64,000 nt of DNA, from positions 558,001 through 622,000 of the forward strand of contig NZ_JAKQZG010000001.1 in the NCBI RefSeq assembly GCF_024359545.1, read 5' to 3'. Shown one piece after another: positions 23,819-34,502 of this stretch. The notes beneath the pieces are model-generated. The model was not told the DNA's origin. It made no database searches and saw only the letters and a program-made list of their open reading frames with translations. The DNA is from Jiella marina (GTDB lineage: Bacteria; Pseudomonadota; Alphaproteobacteria; Rhizobiales; Rhizobiaceae). Every line of letters starts with the position of its first letter. The first letter of the stretch is position 1. Made by a program: the position numbers and the translations under genes.

Positions 23819-26800
23819 ACGAGACCCAGCGGATCGATGGTCTCACCGCCTTCACCAGCCTGTTCATTCGGCGGCCGGTGCTGACGATCGTCATCAACCT
23901 GTTGATCGTCGTGGCGGGCCTCGCCGCGCTCGGTGCCGTCGAGGTGCGCGAACTGCCGAATGTCGACCGTCCCGTCATTACGGTTTCTGTGGACTTCGAA
24001 GGGGCGAGCCCGGAAACGGTCGACCGGCAGATCACCAGCCAGATCGAGAGCGCGGTCGCGCGGGTTTCGGGCATCGAGTCCATGTCGTCGCAGTCGGAAT
24101 TCGGCGACAGCCGGGTGACGATCGAGTTCTCCGAATCCACCGATCTCAACGTCGCGGCCAGCGATGTGCGCGATGCCGTCGGCCGGATCGCCCGGGCCCT
24201 GCCCGACGACGCCGACGAGCCACGCATCGTCAAGGCGGATTCCGACGCCCAGGCCATCATGCGCCTTGCGGTCACCGCGCGGGACATGAAGATCGAGGAT
24301 CTGACGACCCTCGTCGAGGACCGGATTGCTGATCAGCTCGCCGCCGTCGACGGCGTCGCCGATCTTCAGGTCTACGGCGAGCGCGAGCGGCTCATCTATG
24401 TGGACATCGATCCCGACAAGCTCGCCACCCGCGGCCTGACGCTGGGGGCCGTCGCCGGCGCGCTGGAAAACGCCGCGATGGACGTACCCGCGGGCTCCCT
24501 CGCCTCGCCGAGCCAGGAACTGATCGTGCGGGCCGATGCCAACGTGTCGAGCCCGGAGGAATTCGAGGCGATCTTCCTCGACGACCGGACCCGCCTCGGC
24601 GACGTCGCCAGCGTGCGCTTCGGCCCCGACGAGGCGGGCTCCCAACTCCGGCGCAATGGCGAGATCGGCATCGGTCTCGGGGTCGTGCGCCAGGCGGGAT
24701 CCTCGACCCTGGACATTTCCGATGGCGTGCGCCGCGAGGTGGAAGCGCTCAATCGCACCCTGCCCGAGGGCGTCACCGTGCAGGTGACGAGCGACGACGC
24801 CATCTTCATCAACGGCGCACTGCATGAGGTGCAGATCGCGATCGGCTTCGCCGTCGTGATCGTTGTCGCCGTGATCTTTCTGTTTCTTCTCAATCTGAGG
24901 GCGACGCTCGTGCCGGCGGTGACCATGCCGATCGCGCTGATCGGCGTCGTCAGCTTCATCTATCTCGCCGGCTTTTCGATCAACATCCTGACCTTGCTGG
25001 CGCTGGTGCTCGCCACGGGAATGGTGGTCGACGACGCGATCATCGTTCTCGAGAACATCGTGCGCCGCCGAGACATGGGGGCGACGCCCCAGGCCGCCGC
25101 CGTCATCGGCGCACGCGAGATGTTCTTCGCGGTCATCTCGACCACGGCGACGCTCGCGGCCGTCTTCGTGCCGATTTCCTTCCTGCCGGGTCAGGCGGGC
25201 GGCCTCTTTCAGGAATTCGGCTATGTTCTCGCAGCGGCCGTGGTGATCTCGTCCTTCATCGCTCTCACCCTCTGCCCGATGCTCGCCGCCACCTTCCTCA
25301 AGCCGCGCGAGGAGGAGAAGAAACCGGGCGTCTTTGCGCGATCCATCCGCGGTATCGGTGCGGGACTTGCCGGGCTCTATGCGCTCGCCCTGCGCTTCTG
25401 TCTGGCGTTTCCGATCGTCGTCATTGTCGGCATCGGTCTGTTTTCCTTCAGCGCCTACAACGTCTTCCAGTCGATGCCGCAGGAGCTGACGCCTTCGGAG
25501 GATCGGGCGGTCGTGCTCCTGATCGTCAGCGGCCCGCAAGGCGCAAGCCTCGACTATACCAACGCCCAGGTCCGCCGGATCGAAGACCTGCTGATCCCCT
25601 ATGTGGACAGCGGCGAAGCCGACAATGTCTTCGCGATCACCGGCCGGGGCGGCGCAAATTCCGCCTTCATGGTGCTTAGCCTCGTCGACTGGGAAGATAG
25701 GGAACGCTCGCAACAGGAGATCGTCGGCGAGATCAACGGCAGGCTCCGCAACATCGCCGGCGTCCGGGCCTTCGCCATCCAGCCGAATTCGCTCGGCATC
25801 CGCGGCGGTGGGCGCGGCCTGCAATTCGCTATCGCCGGCCAGAATTTCGATCAACTGGCGGAAAGCGCCGACACACTTCTGGAGGCCATGCAGAAGGACG
25901 GTCGCTGGGGCACGGTGCGCCTGTCCGACGATGCGACCCAGCCGCAGCTTTCCGTGGTCATCGACCGTTCGCGCGCCTCCGATCTCGGCATCGACATCGA
26001 TGGGCTCGCCACGGCCATGCAGGCGCTTCTCGACGGCCGTGAGATCGGCCGGACCTATATCGAGGACAAGCAGGTCCCCATCCGGCTGATCTCCTCCAGC
26101 GATCCGGTCAACGATCCGGGAGATTTGCGCAATGTCTTCCTCAAGGCGGGTGACGATCGGGTCGTTCCGATGTCGACCGTCGCCACGATCGAGGAAAAGC
26201 CGATCGCCCCGACGCTCTCGCGGGAAAACCGCAGCCGCGCGGTCGGCTTCACCGCGCAAATCGCAGACGACTACGCGATCCAGACGGCCTGGAACGATCT
26301 CCAGGTCTTCGCCGCCGATATCCTGCCCCCGACCCAGCGGCTGGTGCCACTGGCGGAAGCGGCCACGCTGACGGAAACCAACAACGGTCTGGCGCTGGTG
26401 TTCGGCTTTGCGATCGTCATCATCGTTCTGGTGCTCGCCGCTCAGTTCGAAAGCTTCGTTTCGGCCTTCATCATCATCTCCACCGTACCGCTTGGGGTGG
26501 CCTGTGCGATCTTCGCCCTCGCCTTCTTCGGTGAAAGCCTCAATCTCTACAGCCAGATCGGACTGGTGCTCCTCGTCGGGATCATGGCGAAGAACGGCAT
26601 TCTGATCGTCGAGTTCGCCAATCAGCTCCGCGAACGCGGCAAGTCCGTGCGCGAGGCAATCGAGCAGGCCTCGCTTCTTCGCCTGCGGCCGGTGATGATG
26701 ACCATGGTGGCGACCGTCGTGGGTGGCGTGCCGCTGGTGCTGGCCTCCGGAGCCGGCGCCGAGGCGCGCGTCTCGCTCGGCTACGTCATCGTCGGCGGGC

Positions 26801-26994
26801 TGGGGCTTGCCACCTTCTCGACCCTGTTCGTGACGCCGGTCGCCTATCTGATCCTCGGCCGGTTCTCGAAACCCGTGTCCGAGAAAACCGCTCAGCTCCA
26901 CCAGGACATCGCCGCAGCGGAGTCTGCCGATACGACGAAGTCCGACGATCCGAATGAAGGTGCAGGACAGGCGCATCCCATGCCGGCAGAGTAG
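23815..26994 (+). CDS. RND-family efflux pump inner-membrane subunit
   Basis: A 1059-residue transporter beginning at GTG 23815, overlapping the adaptor stop as GTGA. It has the expected duplicated layout: TM1, a large periplasmic porter domain, TM2-TM6, a second porter domain and the remaining TM helices. TM4 carries the proton-relay GMVVDDAIIVLENI with two aspartates, and the C-terminal half has GIMAKNGILIVEFANQLRE. The sequence is of the HAE1/AcrB-like drug exporter group rather than heavy-metal CusA. Substrates are unknown and no TetR-type regulator is adjacent. Confidence 0.93.
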   Translation: MNETQRIDGLTAFTSLFIRRPVLTIVINLLIVVAGLAALGAVEVRELPNVDRPVITVSVDFEGASPETVDRQITSQIESAVARVSGIESMSSQSEFGDSRVTIEFSESTDLNVAASDVRDAVGRIARALPDDADEPRIVKADSDAQAIMRLAVTARDMKIEDLTTLVEDRIADQLAAVDGVADLQVYGERERLIYVDIDPDKLATRGLTLGAVAGALENAAMDVPAGSLASPSQELIVRADANVSSPEEFEAIFLDDRTRLGDVASVRFGPDEAGSQLRRNGEIGIGLGVVRQAGSSTLDISDGVRREVEALNRTLPEGVTVQVTSDDAIFINGALHEVQIAIGFAVVIVVAVIFLFLLNLRATLVPAVTMPIALIGVVSFIYLAGFSINILTLLALVLATGMVVDDAIIVLENIVRRRDMGATPQAAAVIGAREMFFAVISTTATLAAVFVPISFLPGQAGGLFQEFGYVLAAAVVISSFIALTLCPMLAATFLKPREEEKKPGVFARSIRGIGAGLAGLYALALRFCLAFPIVVIVGIGLFSFSAYNVFQSMPQELTPSEDRAVVLLIVSGPQGASLDYTNAQVRRIEDLLIPYVDSGEADNVFAITGRGGANSAFMVLSLVDWEDRERSQQEIVGEINGRLRNIAGVRAFAIQPNSLGIRGGGRGLQFAIAGQNFDQLAESADTLLEAMQKDGRWGTVRLSDDATQPQLSVVIDRSRASDLGIDIDGLATAMQALLDGREIGRTYIEDKQVPIRLISSSDPVNDPGDLRNVFLKAGDDRVVPMSTVATIEEKPIAPTLSRENRSRAVGFTAQIADDYAIQTAWNDLQVFAADILPPTQRLVPLAEAATLTETNNGLALVFGFAIVIIVLVLAAQFESFVSAFIIISTVPLGVACAIFALAFFGESLNLYSQIGLVLLVGIMAKNGILIVEFANQLRERGKSVREAIEQASLLRLRPVMMTMVATVVGGVPLVLASGAGAEARVSLGYVIVGGLGLATFSTLFVTPVAYLILGRFSKPVSEKTAQLHQDIAAAESADTTKSDDPNEGAGQAHPMPAE

Positions 26995-27040
26995 CGGATC
27001 GGCTCTTCCGGAAGCGGCCGGAGATCGCTAGAAGGCCGCC

Positions 27041-28873
27041 ATGGCACCCCCTCCTCTTCTCCGCCTCGACGGCGCGGCCCTCACATTCGGCGGAACTCCG
27101 CTTCTGACCGGCGTGGAACTCAACGTTCTGCCCCAGGACCGGATCGCGCTTGTCGGCCGGAACGGCTCCGGCAAGTCGACGCTTCTCAAGATCGCAGCCG
27201 GCCAAGTCGAGCCGGATCGCGGCGAGGTGTTCCTCAAGCCGGGGATCACCTTGCGCTATCTGGCCCAGGAGCCGGATTTCGGCCGCTTCGAGACCGTCGG
27301 CGCCTATGTGTCGGATGGTCTCGGTCCGGCGGATGACCCCTATCGCGTCACCTTCCTTCTGGAATCTCTCGGTCTTTCCGAAGACATGGAGCCGAAAAAC
27401 CTTTCCGGTGGCGAAGCACGGCGCGCGGCGCTCGCGAAAGCCATGGCGCCGGAGCCGGACATCCTCCTTCTCGACGAGCCCACCAACCATCTCGATCTGC
27501 CGACGATCGAATGGCTGGAATCGGAACTCGCGGCCATGAAGAGCGCCATTGTGGTGATCAGCCACGACAGGCGTTTTCTGGAAAACGTGACCCGCGCGAC
27601 CGTCTGGCTCGATCGCGGGAGCGCGCGTCGGCTCGACGAGGGCTTTGCGAGCTTCGAGGGCTGGCGCGACAAGGTTCTGGAGGAGGAAGAACGAGACCTT
27701 CAGAAACTCGACCGCAAGATCGTGCGCGAGGAGCACTGGCTGCGCTACGGCGTCACCGCCCGGCGCACCCGCAACCAGCGCCGGCTGGAAGCGCTTCACA
27801 CCATGCGCCGGGAGCGGCGCGAAGCGCGGCGTGCGGTCGGCCAGGTCAACATGCAGGCGTCCGAGACTCGCGAAAGCGGCAAGCTGGTGATCGAGGCGGA
27901 AGCGATCTCAAAGGCCTATGACGGCCGCGTTCTGGTCCAGGATTTTTCGACCCGCATCGGTCGCGGCGACCGGCTCGGCCTCGTCGGTCCGAACGGCGCG
28001 GGCAAGACGACGCTTCTCAAGATGCTGATCGGCGAACTTGAGCCGGATTCCGGCCGTGTGCGGCTCGGCACCAATCTCGATCTGGCCTTCCTCGACCAGA
28101 AGCGCGCCGCGCTGCGCGACGATCTGGGCGTCGCCGAAGCGCTGACCGATGGGCGCGGCGATCAGGTGATGGTCAATGGCGAGCCGCGCCATGTGGCCGG
28201 CTACCTGCGCGACTTCCTGTTCTCTCCGGAACAGATCCGCACGCCGGTCGGCAAGCTCTCTGGCGGCGAGCGGGCGCGCCTGCTGCTCGCCAAGACGCTG
28301 GCGACGCCGGCCAATCTCCTCGTCCTCGACGAGCCGACCAACGATCTCGACATGGAGACCCTCGATCTTCTGGAGGAACTGATCGCCGCCTATCCGGGGA
28401 CCGTGCTCCTCGTCAGCCACGATCGCGACTTTCTCGACCGCACCGTCACCAGCGTGATCTCTCCCAACGGCAACGGCCAATGGCTCGAATATGCCGGCGG
28501 CTACACCGACATGCTGGCCCAGAAGCGGGAAGCCGATGCCGCAAAGCGCCCGACCAAGACCGCCTCTGACGGCGGCAAAAAGGCTGGAAACGCGGGTAAG
28601 CCATCGAGCGCGGCGCCAAAGCCTGCGGCAAGCAGCACGAAGCTTTCCTACAAGCAGAAATTCGCCCTCGAGACGCTGCCGAAGACGATTGCAGATCTGG
28701 AGAGCGCAATCGCCAAGGCGGAAGCGGAGATGGCCGATCCCAATCTCTATTCGGCCAAGCCCGAGCGCTTCAGGAAGCTCGCCTCGCTGATTGACGAGAA
28801 GCGCGCAGCGCTCGCCAAAGCCGAGGACGAATGGCTCGAGCTCGAAATGCTGAAGGCCGAACTCGAAAGCTGA
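27041..28873 (+). CDS. uup: ABC-F family ATPase, Uup-like
   Basis: A 610-residue soluble protein with two ABC domains and no membrane part. Walker A loops are GRNGSGKST (about residue 43) and GPNGAGKTT (about 315). The signatures are LSGGEARRA and LSGGERARL, and Walker B segments are LLLDEPTNHLD and LVLDEPTNDLD. The inter-domain linker is arginine- and glutamate-rich. A Lys/Ala/Pro linker leads to a C-terminal coiled coil (LSYKQKFALETLPKTIADLE), as in Uup. ABC-F proteins act on ribosomes or branched DNA intermediates rather than transport. It is transcribed from just after the RND gene and ends at a hairpin. Confidence 0.9.
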   Translation: MAPPPLLRLDGAALTFGGTPLLTGVELNVLPQDRIALVGRNGSGKSTLLKIAAGQVEPDRGEVFLKPGITLRYLAQEPDFGRFETVGAYVSDGLGPADDPYRVTFLLESLGLSEDMEPKNLSGGEARRAALAKAMAPEPDILLLDEPTNHLDLPTIEWLESELAAMKSAIVVISHDRRFLENVTRATVWLDRGSARRLDEGFASFEGWRDKVLEEEERDLQKLDRKIVREEHWLRYGVTARRTRNQRRLEALHTMRRERREARRAVGQVNMQASETRESGKLVIEAEAISKAYDGRVLVQDFSTRIGRGDRLGLVGPNGAGKTTLLKMLIGELEPDSGRVRLGTNLDLAFLDQKRAALRDDLGVAEALTDGRGDQVMVNGEPRHVAGYLRDFLFSPEQIRTPVGKLSGGERARLLLAKTLATPANLLVLDEPTNDLDMETLDLLEELIAAYPGTVLLVSHDRDFLDRTVTSVISPNGNGQWLEYAGGYTDMLAQKREADAAKRPTKTASDGGKKAGNAGKPSSAAPKPAASSTKLSYKQKFALETLPKTIADLESAIAKAEAEMADPNLYSAKPERFRKLASLIDEKRAALAKAEDEWLELEMLKAELES

Positions 28874-28906
28874 GGCGGACCCCGGAGTCTTCTGAGGGTC
28901 CGCCTC
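28872..28906. terminator. Hairpin between convergent ABC-F and PCuAC genes
   Basis: GAGGCGGACCC (28872-28882) and GGGTCCGCCTC (28896-28906) are perfect 11-bp arms. The left arm starts in the ABC-F stop codon. No U-tract follows in either direction, but the position between convergent genes suggests a bidirectional terminator. Confidence 0.6.
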
Positions 28907-28924
28907 GCGCCATTTGCACGCGTG

Positions 28925-29479
28925 CTATTCGGCCTTCATGTTGCCCATCGACTTGGCTTCACCCATGTCGTCGTGCTCCGTAGCGCCATGCATATCGGCG
29001 TCATGCTTGCCCGGCCGCATGGCGCCAACCGTATCGACGGTCAGTTCCACGGAAACCTCGCCCGCCTTCTCGAAGGTGAGCGTCAGGGGGATCCGCGTTC
29101 CCTCCTTGAGCGGCTCAGTCGGTTTCATCAGCATCAAGTGATAGCCGCCCGGCTTGAGAGTGACGCTTTCGCCCGCCGGAATCTCCAACCCGCCCTCGAC
29201 CGGACGCATTTTCATCACGTCGCCGTCCATCGTCATTTCGTGAATTTCGACCGCCTCGGCAGCGGGCGTCGATCCCCCCACCAGACGGTCGGCGGTGTCG
29301 CCGGTGTTTTCGATGGTCATGTAGCCGCCGGCCACCGGCGCATTGGGAAGCGTGGCGCGGGTCCATGGATGGGCAATATGCAGGGCGCCGAGCTTGTAGT
29401 CATGGGCGCTTGCCGACGAGGCGAACGGAACGGCGGCGAGAAGCGAAGCGGCGATGAGCGCCGACTTGAAGACATGCAT
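28925..29479 (-). CDS. Periplasmic copper chaperone PCu(A)C family
   Basis: A 184-residue protein. The signal peptide ends at ASA-H. The PCuAC core has IAHPWTRATLPNAPVAGGYM, then VEIHEMTMDGDVMKM and GGYHLMLM, giving the His/Met ligands for Cu(I). The C-terminal 25 residues are unusually His/Met/Asp-rich (KHDADMHGATEHDDMG) and could bind further metal. Relatives deliver copper to cytochrome oxidase CuA or CuB sites. It is followed on the same strand by a DUF2946-like gene upstream (29539-29955), consistent with a copper unit. Confidence 0.9.
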   Translation of the reverse strand: MHVFKSALIAASLLAAVPFASSASAHDYKLGALHIAHPWTRATLPNAPVAGGYMTIENTGDTADRLVGGSTPAAEAVEIHEMTMDGDVMKMRPVEGGLEIPAGESVTLKPGGYHLMLMKPTEPLKEGTRIPLTLTFEKAGEVSVELTVDTVGAMRPGKHDADMHGATEHDDMGEAKSMGNMKAE

Positions 29480-29538
29480 GGAAGTCTCTCCGATTGAATG
29501 ATATTTTAGTGCGGCCCCACTGCGTGGGGCGCAGCGTC

Positions 29539-29955
29539 TCAGCCGAGACGCCGTTCAATCGGATCAAGGGGTGGCGCGCGGGACCGGAACCGCTGAAGCG
29601 GCGCCGCGCGCGGCATTTCGGGCGCCTCACGCGCGATCGGTCCGGCAACGACAAGATCGGATATAGGGCTGAAGGCGGACATCGCCGCCGGCGCGACGAA
29701 AGCCGGCGCAACGGGGCCGCCGCAAAGCATGGCGCAATCGCAATGCGGGCAGTGCGCAAGCCCCTGAGGCGCGGGGTCACCCGGGCTGGGCGAAACCGTC
29801 TCCCCGGAACAAAGCGTCTCAACCCCGGTCTGGAAAGACATGGTGGGACAGGACAAGCTCCCGGCCACGGCCTGAAAGACCAGCAACTCCGCCAGGATGA
29901 CGGCAAGAGCTGCCGCCAGAGTCCTGTCGCGAAAGAGCCGTCGAAGCATGCGCAT
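29539..29955 (-). CDS. DUF2946-like protein with CxxCxC motif, copper-associated
   Basis: A 138-residue protein with an N-terminal membrane or signal helix (about residues 12-32). A central cluster AHCPHCDCAMLC follows the pattern of DUF2946 proteins, small secreted proteins often found beside copper genes. The C-terminal third is Pro/Ala/Arg-rich. It lies 60 bases upstream of the PCuAC gene on the same strand, so co-transcription is likely. A metal-binding role is inferred from the cysteine/histidine cluster and neighbour. Confidence 0.65.
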   Translation of the reverse strand: MRMLRRLFRDRTLAAALAVILAELLVFQAVAGSLSCPTMSFQTGVETLCSGETVSPSPGDPAPQGLAHCPHCDCAMLCGGPVAPAFVAPAAMSAFSPISDLVVAGPIAREAPEMPRAAPLQRFRSRAPPLDPIERRLG

Positions 29956-30109
29956 GTCCGGCTTCTGACAGACTGTTTGCCGGCTGTCACGTGCTTTCGA
30001 GCGCCCCCGTCAAGAGGACGCCCTTGGTCGTCTCCCGGCCCACCCGTGGACTCTGCCAAAGATTCGTGAAGTGCTTGAAGCGCAACGAGGCACCGGCTAG
30101 GCGAAAGTC

Positions 30110-31273
30110 ATGTCGACAGCGCGCGCCCTTCCCCGCCTTTTCGTCTGGCCCCTCGCCTTACTCGTCCTCGCAGCAGCCTGGGCGACGTCCGCCCGGGCTT
30201 TTGAGACGACGGCCCCGACGGCGATCCTGATCGATGTCGGAACGAGCCGCGTGCTCTATGAGAAGAACGCAGACGAACCCATTCCGCCCGCAAGCCTCGC
30301 CAAGCTGATGACCGTCGCGGTCGTCTTCGACAAGATCGCCAGGGGTGAAGCAACCAAGGACCAGACCTTCGAGGTCTCGGAATACGCCTGGCGCACGGGC
30401 GGTGCGGGCTCCGGCGGCTCGACCATGTTCCTGCCGGTCGGCTCCACCGTCAGCCTGGACGATCTGATCAAGGGGCTCGTCGTTCAGTCGGGGAACGACG
30501 CGGCCATCGTCATGGCCGAGGGCCTGTCAGGCGGGATCGAGGCTTTCGCCGAGGAAATGAACGCACTTGCCGCGAAGATCGGCCTCTCCCACTCCCATTT
30601 CGTCAATCCGCACGGCCTGCCCGCCCCCGGACAGCAAGTCACGATGCGCGATCTGGCGGTGCTCGCCGAATACCTGATCAAGACCTTTCCGGACGAGTAC
30701 CCGCTCTTCTCGCAGGAGAGCTTCACCTACAACAAGATTACGCAGAAGAACCGCAATCCCCTGCTCCAGTTGGGAGCCGACGGGCTGAAGACTGGCCACA
30801 CCGCAGCCTCCGGCTATGGCCTCGTTGCCTCGGCATCCAAGGATGGCCGGCGCATCGTGCTGGCCATGTCAGGCATGGATTCGTCGGAGGAGCGGGCGCG
30901 CGAGGCGAGCCGGTTGATGAATTTCGGCCTGCAGGATTTCGAGGAAGTCACGCTCATTGAAGCCAACGCGCCGGTGGGCGAAGCTACGGTTCGCGGCGGC
31001 ACGAGCAGCAGTGTCACCCTCGTGGCCGAGGAACCGCTCAAGATGCTCGTGCCGCGGGGCAGTCTGGCAGACGTTTCCCGGCAGATCGTCGACAACGGCC
31101 CACTCCCCGCGCCGGTCGCCGAGGGGCAACGCGTCGGCTGGGCGGTGTTTTCGCGCGGCGACGAAACGCTCCGTCAGGTGCCGCTTTATGCGGAGTCCGC
31201 CGTGCCGCGGGAGAACCTCTTCATGCGGATCGCCGACACGATCGTGGGCCATCTCTCGTGGGAGGCACGCTGA
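30110..31273 (+). CDS. D-alanyl-D-alanine carboxypeptidase (PBP5/DacF-type)
   Basis: A 387-residue peptidoglycan enzyme. The signal peptide ends at ARA-F30. The active-site triad of the S11 family is complete: Ser62-x-x-Lys65 (PASLAKLM), Ser127-Gly-Asn129 (QSGND) and Lys227-Thr-Gly (DGLKTGHT). The C-terminal PBP5_C beta domain (residues 280-370) precedes an amphipathic membrane-anchoring tail. It trims the terminal D-Ala of stem peptides, limiting cross-linking. It is divergent from the copper genes and appears monocistronic. Confidence 0.93.
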   Translation: MSTARALPRLFVWPLALLVLAAAWATSARAFETTAPTAILIDVGTSRVLYEKNADEPIPPASLAKLMTVAVVFDKIARGEATKDQTFEVSEYAWRTGGAGSGGSTMFLPVGSTVSLDDLIKGLVVQSGNDAAIVMAEGLSGGIEAFAEEMNALAAKIGLSHSHFVNPHGLPAPGQQVTMRDLAVLAEYLIKTFPDEYPLFSQESFTYNKITQKNRNPLLQLGADGLKTGHTAASGYGLVASASKDGRRIVLAMSGMDSSEERAREASRLMNFGLQDFEEVTLIEANAPVGEATVRGGTSSSVTLVAEEPLKMLVPRGSLADVSRQIVDNGPLPAPVAEGQRVGWAVFSRGDETLRQVPLYAESAVPRENLFMRIADTIVGHLSWEAR

Positions 31274-31325
31274 TCCGGGACTTGCGCCTGTCATTCAGCA
31301 AGTGGCGCGAGATCACCGAATTGGC

Positions 31326-31354
31326 TTGACGCGCGGCGTCTAAACACCGATATG
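31326..31354 (+). promoter_or_regulatory. Sigma-70-like promoter candidate for the DEAD-box helicase
   Basis: TTGACG (31326-31331), 17-base spacer and GATATG (31349-31354). The -35 is good and the -10 weak. It would leave a leader of about 195 bases before the helicase start, common for cold-induced helicases. Confidence 0.35.
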
Positions 31355-31519
31355 AGCTTCGTCACGCCGTGATCGCGCGATCGTCGTTCAGACTGCTTCT
31401 CCTGAAAACTCGAAGCCACCCGACGACTTCGGATCGGTCTTGCTGCCTTCAGGCCGCAAACCTGCCCGACACGGCCCGCCGAGACGTCCGCCCGCGCGAA
31501 GACGATCGGCACTATCGAA

Positions 31520-31536
31520 GGGAACGAACCGTTCCC
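31520..31536. promoter_or_regulatory. Perfect short palindrome in helicase leader
   Basis: GGGAACG (31520-31526) and CGTTCCC (31530-31536) around AAC form a perfect 7-bp inverted repeat. It ends 20 bases before the TTG start, next to the AAAGG ribosome site, so a leader hairpin or operator could affect translation. Confidence 0.4.
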
Positions 31537-31556
31537 GCCGCATTCAAAGGCACAGT

Positions 31557-32906
<1,350 letters not shown>

Positions 32907-33022
32907 TCGCTTCAGGCTGGATAACCAGTCGTCCGGAAGGCGGTGAAATCCGCATAGCGACCGGAATTTGCGGGTCGCGGCGTATACTCCGTCTCTCCTG
33001 CGACAGGCATGGCAATCGCTCT

Positions 33023-33063
33023 CGGCGGCGGCGGGCTTCGGCCCGTCCGCCGCCGTTCTGTTT
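33023..33063 (+). terminator. UUCG-capped terminator after the helicase gene
   Basis: A 14-bp GC stem (33023-33036 with 33041-33055, one bulged base) closed by a TTCG tetraloop and followed by TTCTGTTT. It lies between the convergent helicase and glycerate kinase genes. Confidence 0.8.
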
Positions 33064-33068
33064 CGGCC

Positions 33069-34361
33069 TCAGCCGATCAGGATGATGCGGCAGTCATTGA
33101 CGTTCGTGTGGGTGGGACCCGGCTCGTAGAGATCGCCGACTGCCGTGAAGAAGCCGGTCGAATCATTGGTCGCGAGCGCCTCCTTCGGGTCGACGCCAGC
33201 GCTGCGCGCCCGCTCGAGCGTCGAGGGCAACACAAAGGCGCCGGCCGGATCCGTGGCCAAGCCCGTTCCCCCGTCGGTACCATCCGTGTCCCCGGAGAGC
33301 GCAGCGATTCCCTCGACGCCGCCGAGGGCGATCGCCAGCGCCAGAGCGTATTCCTGGTTCGGGCCGCCCCTGCCCTCGCCACGGATCGTCACGGTGAGCT
33401 CACCGCCGGACAGGATTGCTCGTTTCTGACCCTGCTCACGCGCGGCAAGGGCTAGCTTCGCGTGCTCGCCCGCGACCTCTCGGGCTTCCCCTTCGATGTC
33501 GCCACCGAGATTGTCGACCGTATAGCCCGCCTCCTGCGCGGCCTTCGCGGCGGCGTCGAGGGCCATGGCAGGAGTGGCCACGATTTCGAAGCTTGCGCCC
33601 TCGAACATCGGATCCCCCGGCTTCGGCGTCTCGTTTGCCGGATCGTTCAGCGCGGCCGAACAGCTCGGCGGAAGCGAAATGCCGCGCCGTTCGACGATCG
33701 CCCGTGCATCGGCCAGCGTCGTCGAATCGGGCACCGTCGGACCGGAGGCAATCACGCTCGGATCGTCGCCCGGCACGTCGGAAATCGCCAGCGTGACCAG
33801 CTTCGCACCGCCGGCGCGTGCGGCGGCGGCCAGGCGGCCGCCCTTGATCTGGGAGAGATGCTTGCGGACGCAGTTGATCTCGCTGATCCCCGCGCCGCTT
33901 CTGAGCAAGGCCTTGGCCACGGCCTGCTTGTCGGCGAGCGAGATCCCCTTGGCCGGCAGCAGCCAGTTGGCCGAACCTCCGCCCGAAATCAGCGCAAGCA
34001 CCAGATCGTCCGACGTCGCTCCCGCGGTGAGTTCCAGGACCTCGGCGGTCGCCGCAAGGCCTTCCTCGCTCGGGACCGGATGCCCGGCCTCGACCACGCG
34101 GATCGGTCCGGCCGGCAGCGCATAACCCTCGCGCGTCACGGCGACGCCAGTGATGCGCGCGGGGTCGAGCCCGGCCTTCTCGTGATAATGCACGAAGGCC
34201 GCGGCGGCCATCGAGGCTGCGGCCTTGCCGGCCGCCAGCACGATGATGCGCCCTTGTGGTGGCTCCGGCAGATGAGCAGCCAGAATCTTTTCCGGATGTG
34301 CAGCCTCGACCGCGGTCGAAAAGATCGTCTCGAGCTCCTGCTTCGCGCGCGCTTCGTCCAT
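33069..34361 (-). CDS. Glycerate 2-kinase / hydroxypyruvate reductase-like (MOFRL family)
   Basis: A 430-residue enzyme. Residues 1-240 form the DUF4147 Rossmann-like domain with AAGKAAASMA and ISGGGSANW. The C-terminal MOFRL domain has SGGELTVTIRGEGRGGPNQE and SGDTDGTDGGTG. Members phosphorylate D-glycerate to 2-phosphoglycerate using ATP; older annotations call them hydroxypyruvate reductase (TtuD). It links glyoxylate, tartrate or serine-cycle intermediates to central metabolism. No other gene of those pathways is adjacent. Confidence 0.9.
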   Translation of the reverse strand: MDEARAKQELETIFSTAVEAAHPEKILAAHLPEPPQGRIIVLAAGKAAASMAAAAFVHYHEKAGLDPARITGVAVTREGYALPAGPIRVVEAGHPVPSEEGLAATAEVLELTAGATSDDLVLALISGGGSANWLLPAKGISLADKQAVAKALLRSGAGISEINCVRKHLSQIKGGRLAAAARAGGAKLVTLAISDVPGDDPSVIASGPTVPDSTTLADARAIVERRGISLPPSCSAALNDPANETPKPGDPMFEGASFEIVATPAMALDAAAKAAQEAGYTVDNLGGDIEGEAREVAGEHAKLALAAREQGQKRAILSGGELTVTIRGEGRGGPNQEYALALAIALGGVEGIAALSGDTDGTDGGTGLATDPAGAFVLPSTLERARSAGVDPKEALATNDSTGFFTAVGDLYEPGPTHTNVNDCRIILIG

Positions 34362-34502
34362 GCTCGTCTCCTCCGTGAGAGCCCCCTCGAAATCGCATAG
34401 CGCCTATGGGGGCAAAAATGGTCGCACCTGCCTCGCGCGGTGTTGCGGGATCGCTACATTGGGTGCAAACCCCGTCCATCCGAAACAATCGGGAGCCATC
34501 CC

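Noticed and set aside
23437-26976. 1179-codon open frame on the minus strand
   Set aside because: It is antisense to the RND adaptor and pump, which have full family motifs. Its composition (His, Asp, Gly, Arg-rich) is that of a mirror frame in GC-rich DNA.
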